Origin: JAPHTQ01 sp050288165
Lineage (GTDB): Bacteria > Pseudomonadota > Gammaproteobacteria > Thiohalomonadales > Thiohalomonadaceae
Reading direction: 5' to 3'
DNA: 64,000 bases
Assembly (NCBI GenBank): GCA_050288165.1
Contig: JBNKDG010000001.1
Span: forward strand, 124,001-188,000
The notes beneath the pieces are model-generated. The model made no database searches, was not told the origin of the DNA, and saw only the letters and a list, made by a program, of their open reading frames with translations. Of the stretch, positions 52,790 to 60,866 are shown one piece after another. The first letter of the stretch is position 1. The number at the start of each line of letters is the position of its first letter. A program made the translations under genes and the position numbers.

Positions 52790-52888
52790 CTTTGCATTTC
52801 TTGATGTGAATTGTCCGAGCATGCGCTTCTATACTCTTCAATAGAGCAGTTGGTGACATGACGATTCCCATTCCCCCAGAGGTGCATC

Positions 52889-53473
52889 ATGAATATTCTT
52901 GGCAAGGTACTTTCATTAGGCCTGTTGGCACTCAGTGCCGCGACAACACTTCAGGCGGCAGAGCTTCCTTCACGCGGTCCGATACCGTTTGATGTTTACG
53001 ATACCGACGGTAACGGCCTGGTCAGCGAAACAGAATTCAACGCGGCGCGCGCCGAACGACTCCGCCAGCGGGCGGAGGAAGGTATGCCGATGCGTAACGC
53101 AGGAAACGCACCGATGTTTTCCGCCTTCGACAGCAATGGTGATGGGCAACTGAGTCGCGAAGAGTTGAGCGCCGGTCAGGGGGCGCAAATGGGGCAGCGC
53201 GGTGGTATGGGTCCCGGTAATGGTATGGGGCCTGGACGTAATATGCCAGCCTTTACTGAGTATGACCTGGACGGCAACGGCGTGATCAGTGAGAAGGAAT
53301 TTTACGAGGCGCGTAGCAAACGAATCAGTGAGCGGGCGCAACAGGGGTATCCGATGCGCAATATCGCAAATGCTCCGGCCTTTACCGACATCGACAGCAA
53401 CAAAGACGGAACAGTGAGTCGTGATGAATTCACGGCTCACCAGCGACAGCATTATCAGATGATGCAGCGCTGA
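52889..53473 (+). CDS. Exported EF-hand protein with internal duplication
   Basis: A 194-residue exported protein with a signal peptide (cleavage after LQAA). Four EF-hand loops are complete: residues 38-49, 81-92, 126-137 and 169-180, each with Asp/Asn at the coordinating positions and Glu at position 12. The two halves are alike (each has the GMPMRNAGNAP or GYPMRNIANAP linker), joined by a Gly/Met-rich stretch at 102-119. It should bind Ca2+ in the periplasm; its partner is unknown. Confidence 0.92.
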   Translation: MNILGKVLSLGLLALSAATTLQAAELPSRGPIPFDVYDTDGNGLVSETEFNAARAERLRQRAEEGMPMRNAGNAPMFSAFDSNGDGQLSREELSAGQGAQMGQRGGMGPGNGMGPGRNMPAFTEYDLDGNGVISEKEFYEARSKRISERAQQGYPMRNIANAPAFTDIDSNKDGTVSRDEFTAHQRQHYQMMQR

Positions 53474-53475
53474 AT

Positions 53476-53503
53476 AAAAAAGAGGGCCGCGGCCCTCTTT
53501 TTT
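53476..53503 (+). terminator. Intrinsic terminator after the EF-hand gene
   Basis: AGAGGGCC-GC-GGCCCTCT with A-run before and six T after it; works in both directions. Confidence 0.93.
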
Positions 53504-53633
53504 ATTGTGGTAAAGGTGCACAAGCCGGATTGCTAACCTATGCTTGAAGCGAGAGCCCTGTAGGCCGCGGGAATGTGCAGTCGTTCGTGCGGTCTATGCG
53601 GGATAACATCAATAAGCAAGAAGGAGTATCTGG

Positions 53634-54005
53634 ATGTTGAGTAAAGCGACAACAACAATTCTGTTGTTCACCGCCATGACATGGGGGACTGCCGCTGTGG
53701 CGGTAGAGACTGGTAGCAAAGCAGTAGAGAAGGGACGAGCCGTTTATGCACAGCGTTGTCTCCACTGCCATGGTGAGAATGCAGACGGAAAAGGGCACCT
53801 CATCGATTTCCTGAAAGTCACTCCAGCTGATCTTACCTCACTGCAAGGGCAGAAGAAGGGGTGTATTACCGAGCGGGTATTGAAGGCTGTACTTGGTCGC
53901 CATACGACAGGAAACAATGAGCATAAAATGCCGCTGCTCAAGGATTATCTAAGTCCGGAAGAGATCTACTTTGTTAGTGAATTCGTCAAATCAGTACAGA
54001 AATAA
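53634..54005 (+). CDS. Monoheme cytochrome c
   Basis: A 123-residue exported class-I cytochrome c. The heme site is CLHCHGENADGKG near 42-46, and the axial Met is likely in EHKMPLLKDYL. AAGGAG precedes the ATG. It ends at a strong terminator. It may serve the cbb3 oxidase as an electron donor. Confidence 0.92.
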   Translation: MLSKATTTILLFTAMTWGTAAVAVETGSKAVEKGRAVYAQRCLHCHGENADGKGHLIDFLKVTPADLTSLQGQKKGCITERVLKAVLGRHTTGNNEHKMPLLKDYLSPEEIYFVSEFVKSVQK

Positions 54006-54022
54006 ATCTGGTCAATAAAAGA

Positions 54023-54056
54023 AATCCCCGTCACGTTCCGTGACGGGGATTTTTTT
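54023..54056 (+). terminator. Intrinsic terminator after the cytochrome c gene
   Basis: A perfect 13-bp stem, AATCCCCGTCACG / CGTGACGGGGATT, with a TTC loop and a T-run to 54056. It may also stop the minus-strand tRNA transcript, where the downstream sequence is moderately T-rich. Confidence 0.95.
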
Positions 54057-54078
54057 GTCTTGCTCTTTGATGGAGTGA

Positions 54079-54101
54079 TTGGTGGGCCCACCAGGACTCG
54101 A
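54079..54101 (-). repeat. Duplicate of the tRNA-Ile 3' end
   Basis: The 23 bases TTGGTGGGCCCACCAGGACTCGA are repeated exactly at 54229-54251, where they form the 3' end of the tRNA with CCA. The copies are 150 bases apart. Such duplicates arise when integrative elements use a tRNA 3' end as attachment site. Confidence 0.85.
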
Positions 54102-54228
54102 CCGTTTCGCTGGGAGCGAAACGGGACGCACTTCAGTGCGCCAGCAGGGCGGAGGCCATGGACGGCATCCGTCCACCTGGGACAGGTGCTTCGCCGGATA
54201 TTGCGCGATGATGAAATGGAAGATGATT
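54102..54228. other. Hairpin-rich segment between the tRNA-end repeats
   Basis: Three perfect hairpins follow one another: CCGTTTCGC-TGGGA-GCGAAACGG (54102-54124), CGCACT-TC-AGTGCG (54127-54140) and TGGACGG-CAT-CCGTCCA (54159-54175). No gene is supported. It looks like the residue of a small element between two att-like repeats. Confidence 0.6.
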
Positions 54229-54229
54229 T

Positions 54230-54547
54230 TGGTGGGCCCACCAGGACTCGAACCTGGGACCAAGGGATTCACTGTACCCCGATATTTCTATCAGGAGCGG
54301 ACTATCTCATCACCCACAATCAACATTTTGATTGCCCGGGTGCGGGACGCTCTAGCCTGTTATTAAGGACACTCAAGTCCCCAGGTAGTCTCTGCACCTT
54401 CCAGGGGTGTACCCCTGGCTTGGCTCAGGATTGCCGTCAACCGAGTTGCTACGGTTCCCCTGAATTCATCCCGTTCATTCCATACCTTCCGATATGGACG
54501 CACCATTTTGATGAGTCCCCTGCTCTAACCAACTGAGCTATAGGCCC
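54230..54547 (-). tRNA. tRNA-Ile(CAU) interrupted by a group I intron
   Basis: On the minus strand, exon 1 (54511-54547) begins GGGCCTATAGCTCAGTTGG and ends at the CAT anticodon; exon 2 (54230-54269) runs from AATCCC through the T arm to an encoded CCA. Spliced, they give 77 nt with a full cloverleaf: acceptor GGGCCTA / TGGGCCC (one T-G pair) and anticodon stem GGGGA / TCCCT with loop CTCATAA. The intron lies between positions 36 and 37. CAU can mean Met or lysidine-modified Ile; the overall sequence is that of tRNA-Ile2. Confidence 0.93.
54270..54510 (-). ncRNA. Group I intron (IC3-like), 241 nt
   Basis: P1 pairs exon GACUCAU with guide GUGCGUC, with a U-G pair at the splice site and one mismatch. 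P2 is CCATATC-GGAA-GGTATGG. Core strings GGCAATCCTGAGCCAAGCC, GAAGGTGCAGAGACTA and GAGATAGTCC match P4-P7 of group I introns, and closely those of the Azoarcus tRNA-Ile intron. The P6 hairpin is CCAGGGG-TACA-CCCCTGG, P8 is CAATCAA-AATG-TTGATTG, and P9 is CCTGATA-GAAA-TATCGGG. The last base is the omega G. There is no ORF inside. Confidence 0.95.
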
Positions 54548-54647
54548 GAAGGGCGTGATTATACGAGAAAATATTCAATGCGTCTCTTGCAATGCATTAC
54601 GGATATTCCGATTATGTGAAAATACATAATCTAAATTTGGGTGCGAT

Positions 54648-55013
54648 ATGAAGTGCTTGGAGTGCGGCTCTCAGCTAACAGGGCGTCAGAGGAAGTATTG
54701 CTCCCGGCAGTGCAAAAATACCTACCTCAATCAGACTCATCAGTCATACGAAGCTCAGCAACGTAGGGGGCGAGAACGAAAGGTTGAATTGATTAACCTG
54801 AAAGGAGGTCGATGCGAGATTTGTGGTTACGCAAGAAATTATGCGGCTTTGGAGTTTCATCACCTGGAACCGCATAACAAAGAATTTCAACTGGATTTGC
54901 GCGCACTGTCCAATCGTAAATGGGAGGCGATTGTTTCTGAAGTTGGGAAATGCCGATTACTCTGTTCGAATTGCCATGCTGAAATACACAATCCAGAGTG
55001 TGCTTTAGGTTAA
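54648..55013 (+). CDS. HNH-endonuclease-like protein with N-terminal zinc ribbon
   Basis: A 121-residue protein. CLECGSQL...KYCSRQCKN is a zinc ribbon; CEICGY...LEFHHLEPHNKEF...LLCSNCHAEIHNP is the HNH fold with its catalytic His pair and zinc Cys. It is stand-alone, 100 bases upstream of the intron-bearing tRNA on the opposite strand. It might be a homing-type nuclease linked to the intron, but similar small HNH proteins occur widely without introns. Confidence 0.85.
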   Translation: MKCLECGSQLTGRQRKYCSRQCKNTYLNQTHQSYEAQQRRGRERKVELINLKGGRCEICGYARNYAALEFHHLEPHNKEFQLDLRALSNRKWEAIVSEVGKCRLLCSNCHAEIHNPECALG

Positions 55014-55040
55014 AAAAAACGGCACCTCTCGGCGCCGTTT
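55012..55040 (-). terminator. Intrinsic terminator of rpoD
   Basis: On the minus strand AAACGGCGCC pairs with GGTGCCGTTT (one mismatch) and runs into eight T. It lies 24 bases after the rpoD stop and overlaps the end region of the HNH gene. Confidence 0.92.
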
Positions 55041-55063
55041 CTGTTTCTACCTGGGTACTACTA

Positions 55064-56917
55064 TCAATTTTCGGAATCAAGGAAGCTACGCAGATTCTCG
55101 GAACGGGTCGGATGACGCAGCTTGCGCAGTGCCTTGGCTTCGATCTGACGAATACGCTCACGGGTAACGTCGAACTGCTTGCCGACCTCCTCCAGGGTAT
55201 GGTCGGTGTTCATGTCGATACCGAAGCGCATGCGCAGTACCTTGGACTCGCGAGCGGTGAGTCCCTCCAGTACCGCCTGGGTTGCTTCACGCAGACCTTC
55301 CGCAGTTGCCGACTCGACCGGGGAGAGAACGTTGGAGTCCTCGATGAAATCACCCAGATGTGAATCTTCGTCGTCGCCGATGGGGGTCTCCATGGAGATC
55401 GGTTCCTTGGCGATTTTCAGCACCTTGCGGATTTTGTCTTCCGGCATCTCCATCCGTTCGGACAGTTCTTCCGGGGTCGGTTCGCGGCCCATCTCCTGCA
55501 GCATCTGACGTGAGATGCGGTTGAGCTTGTTGATGGTTTCGATCATGTGTACCGGAATACGGATGGTACGGGCCTGATCCGCGATGGAGCGGGTGATGGC
55601 CTGACGAATCCACCAGGTCGCGTAGGTGGAGAATTTGTAACCGCGACGGTATTCGAACTTGTCCACTGCCTTCATCAGACCGATGTTGCCCTCCTGGATT
55701 AGATCCAGGAACTGCAGACCACGGTTGGTGTATTTCTTGGCGATGGAGATAACCAGACGCAGGTTGGCCTCGACCATCTCTTTCTTGGCCCGGCGTGCCT
55801 TGGCTTCACCGATAGACATGCGACGGTTGATGTCCTTGATCTCGGCGATGGACATGCCGCACTCCTTCTCCAGCGTGGCCAGTTTGCCCTGGGCGCGCAA
55901 CACATCGTCCTTATAGAGTTTCAACTCTTTCGCATAAGGTTTGGTGAAGCGGGTGTGCGTATCCAGCCATTTGAGGTTGGTCTCGTTCTCCGGGAAGCTG
56001 GCGATGAAGTCCTTGCGTGGCATCTTCGCCTGAGTGACGCACAGGTTCATGATCTGGCGTTCGTATTCACGGATGTGATCAACCAGCCCACGCAGGTTGG
56101 TAACCATGCGATCGATCAGCTTGGGAGCAAGGCGGAAGCCGAGGAAGGCTTCGGTCAGCTCTTCCTGCAGTTTTACGCTACCTTTGTGTTCCTTGCCGTG
56201 CTTGCCGATGGAAGCGATGGTTTTGTTGTAGAGCTTATCCATCGCGGCGATACGTACACGCACCTCCTCGATGTCGAGGGTGTTGTCCTCTTCTTCGCTG
56301 CTGTCGTCATCATCGCTATCGTCATCGTCGTCGTCGGAATCATTACTGGAGGCCTGTTGGGCGGCGGCTGGTACGACAGCCGGCGGCGGAGCGGCCTCTT
56401 CTTCGGCGTCGACAAAACCGGTGATAACGTCGGCCAGACGCATTTCACCTGCCTCGACCTGCTGAAACTCGCGCAGCAGTTCGGCGATGGTTTCGGGGTG
56501 GCTGGCCAGTGCTGCCAGCATTTGATTCATACCATCTTCGATACGCTTGGCGATCTTGATCTCGCCTTCACGGGTCAGCAGCTCCACGGCACCCATTTCG
56601 CGCATGTACATACGGACCGGGTCGGTGGTACGGCCGAACTCGCTGTCCACGGAGGCCAGCGCAGCGGCGGCTTCTTCGGCGGCGTCTTCATCGGTAGTGA
56701 CTGCTTCGCCGGAGATGAGGAGCGTGTCGGCATCGGGTGCGACTTCATGCACGGTGATGCCCATGTCATTGATCATACTAATGATGTCTTCGATCTGTTC
56801 CGGATCGACAATGTCGCTAGGCAGGTGGTCATTGACCTCGGCATAGGTCAGGTAGCCCTGCTCTTTTCCACGGGCAATCAGCAGCTTGATTTGCGATTCT
56901 TGTTCCTGTTGCATCAT
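55064..56917 (-). CDS. rpoD: Primary sigma factor RpoD
   Basis: A 617-residue sigma-70. Region 2 shows KFSTYATWWIRQAITRSIADQ, and region 4.2 VTRERIRQIEAKALRKLRHP. The acidic Asp/Ser/Glu stretch near 195-215 is part of the variable region, as in other gammaproteobacteria. It is the last gene of the macromolecular-synthesis operon and ends at a strong terminator. Confidence 0.98.
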   Translation of the reverse strand: MMQQEQESQIKLLIARGKEQGYLTYAEVNDHLPSDIVDPEQIEDIISMINDMGITVHEVAPDADTLLISGEAVTTDEDAAEEAAAALASVDSEFGRTTDPVRMYMREMGAVELLTREGEIKIAKRIEDGMNQMLAALASHPETIAELLREFQQVEAGEMRLADVITGFVDAEEEAAPPPAVVPAAAQQASSNDSDDDDDDSDDDDSSEEEDNTLDIEEVRVRIAAMDKLYNKTIASIGKHGKEHKGSVKLQEELTEAFLGFRLAPKLIDRMVTNLRGLVDHIREYERQIMNLCVTQAKMPRKDFIASFPENETNLKWLDTHTRFTKPYAKELKLYKDDVLRAQGKLATLEKECGMSIAEIKDINRRMSIGEAKARRAKKEMVEANLRLVISIAKKYTNRGLQFLDLIQEGNIGLMKAVDKFEYRRGYKFSTYATWWIRQAITRSIADQARTIRIPVHMIETINKLNRISRQMLQEMGREPTPEELSERMEMPEDKIRKVLKIAKEPISMETPIGDDEDSHLGDFIEDSNVLSPVESATAEGLREATQAVLEGLTARESKVLRMRFGIDMNTDHTLEEVGKQFDVTRERIRQIEAKALRKLRHPTRSENLRSFLDSEN

Positions 56918-57025
56918 TTCAGCGGGTCTCAGTCGTTTGGCCCAAAGGGGGGCGTCATAAAAAAATTCAGTCTAAGGATAGTCACCCTTTCCCCATTCGC
57001 CACTTTCTGTAGGGGAAAAGTGTGA

Positions 57026-58783
57026 TTAACCGTGCATTTCTCTCAGTAATTTCTGGTATTCAGCCTTTTCCAGCTCATTCAGATCGGTCAGCGGCTTGTT
57101 TTTAAGTTCCTGAAAACGTTGCTTAAGCATCTGTTGCCTCAGGCCGCGCAGTGCACCGATAAATTCGTTTTCCAGATCGTCCTGCTCGGCATCGAGCAAT
57201 AATTCTTTTTGTGCCAGAGCGAACAGGTGGCGCTCTTCCTCTCGACCGCGCCAGTGTTCCAGCAGCGCCGCGGTAGTCAGTTCCGGTCGTTGCGCGAGCA
57301 GTCGTAGTAACTCCAGCAGCAGTCCGACGCCAGGTAGCTGCAGTTGGTTCAGCGCCGGGTCCACCTCTGCTACCGCCGCCAGGCGCGGATGTTGTAGCAG
57401 CAGGGTAATGGCATGCCGCACATGGGAGGGCGGTTGCCGTTTGTCTTCCGCTGTTTTGCGGATACCCGATTGTTTGGCGGGTGCTGTAGCGGCGGGTTTA
57501 CCCAGCAGCGCTTCCGTCTGCATGTTAGCCAGCGGCGCCATCCGCTCCGCCAGCTTCTCTCTGTAAATACCCTGCGGCAGTTTCGCCAACAGCGGCTTGC
57601 TCAACTCCACCAGCCGGGCCTGACCGTCGATGCGGCTGAAGTCGGCCTGCTGTTTAAAGTGTTCTATTAAAAAGTGGTCCAACGTCTGGGCTTTTGCCAG
57701 TGTCTGCTCAAATCCTTCGCGACCCACCTGCCGAATCAGGGTGTCCGGGTCTTCGCCCTCGGGCATGAACATAAAGCGCAGGCTGCGGCCATCGCTCATC
57801 AGCGGCAGGGCGTTTTCCAGCCCTCGCCAGGCGGCGTCGCGTCCGGCGCGATCGCCATCGAAGCAGAACACCACTTCATCGGTATGGCGGAACAGTTGCT
57901 CCAGGTGTTCCGGGGTGACCGCCGTGCCCAGAGTCGCTACCGCGTAGCGCACGCCGAACTGGGCCAGTGCCACCACATCCATATAACCTTCCACCACCAG
58001 CAACCGCGGCAGTTCACGTAGTGCCTGGCGCGCTTCGTAGAGGCCGTACAACTCGCGCCCCTTGTGGAACACCGGGGTCTCCGGCGAGTTGAGGTACTTC
58101 GGCTTGTCGTCGCCCAGTACCCGACCGCCAAAGGCGATCACCCGTCCGCGGCGGTCGCGGATCGGAAACATAATCCGATCGCGGAAGCGGTCGTAACGCT
58201 TACCGCCTTCCTTTTCAGCCAGTAGACCCGCACGTAGCAGATCCTTTTCGTTTTCCCGACCCAGGGCAGTGAACAGGTTGTCCCAGCCGGGTGGCGCATA
58301 ACCGATGCCGAAGTCCTTGGCGATTTCGCCGGAAAGGCCGCGGCCTTTCAGGTAACCGACGGCGCGTTGCGCTTCGGGGTGTTGCCGTAACTGTTGGCGG
58401 AAGAAACCAGCCGCCTGTTCCAGAATCGTGTAAAGCCGCTTACTGTTTTCCTGGGCCTGCGGGTTGGGGGCTGGGCCGCCACTCTCCCGTGGTACCTCCA
58501 TCCCTGCCAGTTTCGCCAGCTCCTCGACCGCTTCGACAAACTCCATGCGGTCGTATTCCATCAGGAAGCCGATGGCGGTGCCATGGGCGCCACAGCCGAA
58601 GCAGTGGTAGAACTGTTTTGCCTGACTGACGGTGAACGACGGCGTTTTTTCGTTGTGAAACGGACAGCAGGCCTGATATTCGCGACCGGTTTTCTTCAGC
58701 GGTACGCGTGAGTCGATGACCTCGACGATATCGACGCGGCTGACGAGGTCATCAATAAATTGTTGCGGGATTCTTCCTGCCAT
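57026..58783 (-). CDS. dnaG: DNA primase DnaG
   Basis: A 585-residue primase. The CHC2 zinc finger is CCPFHNEKTPSF...YHCFGCGAHG near 40-65; the TOPRIM core has VVEGYMDVVAL and a later FDGDRAGRDAA. The C-terminal part binds DnaB. It lies between yqeY and rpoD, the usual order. Confidence 0.98.
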   Translation of the reverse strand: MAGRIPQQFIDDLVSRVDIVEVIDSRVPLKKTGREYQACCPFHNEKTPSFTVSQAKQFYHCFGCGAHGTAIGFLMEYDRMEFVEAVEELAKLAGMEVPRESGGPAPNPQAQENSKRLYTILEQAAGFFRQQLRQHPEAQRAVGYLKGRGLSGEIAKDFGIGYAPPGWDNLFTALGRENEKDLLRAGLLAEKEGGKRYDRFRDRIMFPIRDRRGRVIAFGGRVLGDDKPKYLNSPETPVFHKGRELYGLYEARQALRELPRLLVVEGYMDVVALAQFGVRYAVATLGTAVTPEHLEQLFRHTDEVVFCFDGDRAGRDAAWRGLENALPLMSDGRSLRFMFMPEGEDPDTLIRQVGREGFEQTLAKAQTLDHFLIEHFKQQADFSRIDGQARLVELSKPLLAKLPQGIYREKLAERMAPLANMQTEALLGKPAATAPAKQSGIRKTAEDKRQPPSHVRHAITLLLQHPRLAAVAEVDPALNQLQLPGVGLLLELLRLLAQRPELTTAALLEHWRGREEERHLFALAQKELLLDAEQDDLENEFIGALRGLRQQMLKQRFQELKNKPLTDLNELEKAEYQKLLREMHG

Positions 58784-58827
58784 GATTCCTCATCATGCGT
58801 TACCCGGTAACGCGCCGAGACATCAGG

Positions 58828-59280
58828 TCAGGAGTTGAGGCGGGCCTTGATGCGGGCGCTGACGGCACCCATGTCGGCACGTCCCTGGACTTTGGGCTTC
58901 AACACGCCCATTACCTTGCCCATGTCTTTCATCGATTCTGCGCCCGAGCTGGTGATGGCTTCATCGATCAGGCTGTCGAGTTCCGCTTCACTCAGCGCTT
59001 CTGGAAGGTAGTGCTGGATAATCTCCAACTCCGCTTCCTCTTTTACCGCCAGATCCTCACGGCCCGCGTCACGGTACTGGCTGATGGAGTCGCGGCGCTG
59101 CTTGACCATCTTGTCCAGTACCGCCAGCACCTGCTCGTTGTTGAGCTCGATGCGCTCGTCCACTTCACGCTGCTTGATCGCCGCCTGGATCAGGCGGATG
59201 GTGCCAAGGCGGTCTTTATCCTTGGCACGCATGGCGTCCTTCATGTCGGACGTGATCAGTTCTTTCAGCGAGTCGCTCAT
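58828..59280 (-). CDS. yqeY: GatB/YqeY domain protein
   Basis: A 150-residue YqeY protein, all helical, with homology to the tail of GatB (IQAAIKQREVDERIELNNEQ and SSGAESMKDMGKVMGVLKPKVQGRAD). Role is not settled; it may bind tRNA. It sits between rpsU and dnaG. Confidence 0.94.
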   Translation of the reverse strand: MSDSLKELITSDMKDAMRAKDKDRLGTIRLIQAAIKQREVDERIELNNEQVLAVLDKMVKQRRDSISQYRDAGREDLAVKEEAELEIIQHYLPEALSEAELDSLIDEAITSSGAESMKDMGKVMGVLKPKVQGRADMGAVSARIKARLNS

Positions 59281-59313
59281 GTGGGAGACGGGCGTGAGAG
59301 GCTGGGTATTCTA

Positions 59314-59529
59314 TTAGTACAGACGCTTGGAGCGATTCTGCTCGCGCGAAGTCTTCTTCTGCTGACGCTTGACCGCAGCGGCATGCTTACGCTTGCGCAC
59401 GGTGGTCGGCTTTTCGTATGCCTGGCGGCGACGGACTTCAGCAAGGACGCCTGCCTTTTCACAGCTACGCTTGAAGCGGCGCAGGGCGACGTCGAAGGGT
59501 TCGTTCTCTTTTACACGTACGGCTGGCAT
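59314..59529 (-). CDS. rpsU: Ribosomal protein bS21
   Basis: A 71-residue basic protein, MPAVRVKENEPFDVALRRF...KKTSREQNRSKRLY, the exact family length. ATG at 59529 is used; an upstream ATG at 59541 would add four residues. First gene of the rpsU-yqeY-dnaG-rpoD operon. Confidence 0.97.
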   Translation of the reverse strand: MPAVRVKENEPFDVALRRFKRSCEKAGVLAEVRRRQAYEKPTTVRKRKHAAAVKRQQKKTSREQNRSKRLY

Positions 59530-59730
59530 ATGCCTGTTCACCTCGTTAGGACTGTTTCGGACTCTCCACCGGGGAGAGAGAACCGGCGATTTTAATTAGG
59601 TGCAAGGCAAATTGCAAAGGGTTGGACGACAAAAACATGGGTTTCTGGATCGGTGTGGGTGCTTACTTACTTCGCCTATCCACGGTCATTGTCCTTGAAC
59701 CGGCATCGCCCACGGGGGAGAATGCGCGCC

Positions 59731-60744
59731 ATGTTGGTACTTGGCATCGAAACCTCCTGCGATGAAACCGGGGTCGCCCTCTATGACGGCGGGCGCGGCC
59801 TGCTGGCGCACGCGCTCTACAGCCAGGTGGCGATGCATGCTGAATACGGCGGCGTGGTGCCGGAACTGGCCTCCCGCGACCATGTGCGCAAGCTGTTGCC
59901 GCTGATCGATGAGGTGCTGGCGCAGGCCGAGGTGTCGCGTCGCGATATCGACGGGATCGCCTATACCGCGGGACCGGGGCTGATCGGCGCCTTGCTGGTC
60001 GGGGCGGCGGTCGGACGCAGTCTGGCCTGGGGGCTGGGGATACCGGCGGTGGCGGTACACCATATGGAAGGCCATCTACTGGCGCCGATGCTGGAGGCCG
60101 AACCGCCCGAATTCCCCTTTGTTGCGCTGCTGGTCTCCGGTGGCCACACCATGCTGGTGCGGGTCGACGGCGTGGGACGTTACGCCATCCTCGGCGAATC
60201 GCTGGACGATGCCGCCGGTGAGGCCTTCGACAAAACTGCCAAGCTGCTGGGGCTGGGTTATCCCGGTGGCCCGGTGCTGGCGCGGTTGGCGGAGCAGGGC
60301 GATCCCGACGCCTACCGTTTTCCGCGCCCGATGACCGACCGCCCCGGTCTCGACTTCAGTTTCTCCGGTCTCAAGACCTTTACCCTCACCACCTGGCAGA
60401 AAAGCGGCCAGTCGGAACAGGAGAAGGTCGATATCGCCCGCGCCTTTCAGGATGCGGTGGTCGATACCCTGGCGATCAAATGCAAACGGGCGCTGGAGCA
60501 GACCGGCCTCAAGCGGCTGGTGATCGCCGGTGGCGTGAGCGCCAACAAAGGTCTGCGGGAAAAGTTGAAACAGATGGGGGATAAGCTGGGGGTGGCGGTC
60601 TACTATCCGCGCCCCGAATTCTGCACCGACAACGGCGCGATGATCGCCTATGCCGGTCACCAGCGGCTGGCCGCTGGTCAGCAGGAAACACTCGCCTTTA
60701 CCGCCACACCGCGCTGGCCGTTGGAAAACCTGACGGCAATCTAA
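59731..60744 (+). CDS. tsaD: tRNA threonylcarbamoyl transferase TsaD
   Basis: A 337-residue ASKHA-fold enzyme, same length as E. coli TsaD. The metal-site motif HHMEGHL and the start LGIETSCDETGVALYD are intact. It attaches threonylcarbamoyl to A37 of tRNAs that read ANN codons. Start chosen at 59731 from family alignment; 59722 is possible. Divergent from rpsU, as in many gammaproteobacteria. Confidence 0.97.
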   Translation: MLVLGIETSCDETGVALYDGGRGLLAHALYSQVAMHAEYGGVVPELASRDHVRKLLPLIDEVLAQAEVSRRDIDGIAYTAGPGLIGALLVGAAVGRSLAWGLGIPAVAVHHMEGHLLAPMLEAEPPEFPFVALLVSGGHTMLVRVDGVGRYAILGESLDDAAGEAFDKTAKLLGLGYPGGPVLARLAEQGDPDAYRFPRPMTDRPGLDFSFSGLKTFTLTTWQKSGQSEQEKVDIARAFQDAVVDTLAIKCKRALEQTGLKRLVIAGGVSANKGLREKLKQMGDKLGVAVYYPRPEFCTDNGAMIAYAGHQRLAAGQQETLAFTATPRWPLENLTAI

Positions 60745-60750
60745 AAACTT

Positions 60751-60865
60751 TCACCACAGAGGCACGGAGGACACGGAGGTAGGAGCGCCACATTGTTGCG
60801 CCGCAGTGAGGGCCGAGTATCTCATCCAGATGCCTTTCTCTGTGCCCTCTGTGTCTCCGTGGTGA
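60751..60865. repeat. Inverted-repeat element between tsaD and plsY
   Basis: TCACCACAGAGGCACGGAGGACACGGAG (60751-60778) is inversely repeated at 60838-60865 with 23 of 28 positions conserved. This is the dispersed CACAGAG-type element of many proteobacteria; a relative lies at 14140. It may form a snap-back hairpin after tsaD. Confidence 0.8.
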
Positions 60866-60866
60866 G

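Noticed and set aside
54230..54547. tRNA-Met(CAU) as the identity of the split tRNA
   Set aside because: The body (GGGCCTATAGCTCAG... with GGGGACTCAT/AATCCC) fits the minor Ile tRNA better than elongator Met; not fully excluded without tilS-type identity analysis.
56266..56340. The poly-acidic stretch of rpoD as an expansion or error
   Set aside because: Acidic Asp/Glu-rich inserts at this place are normal in gammaproteobacterial sigma-70.
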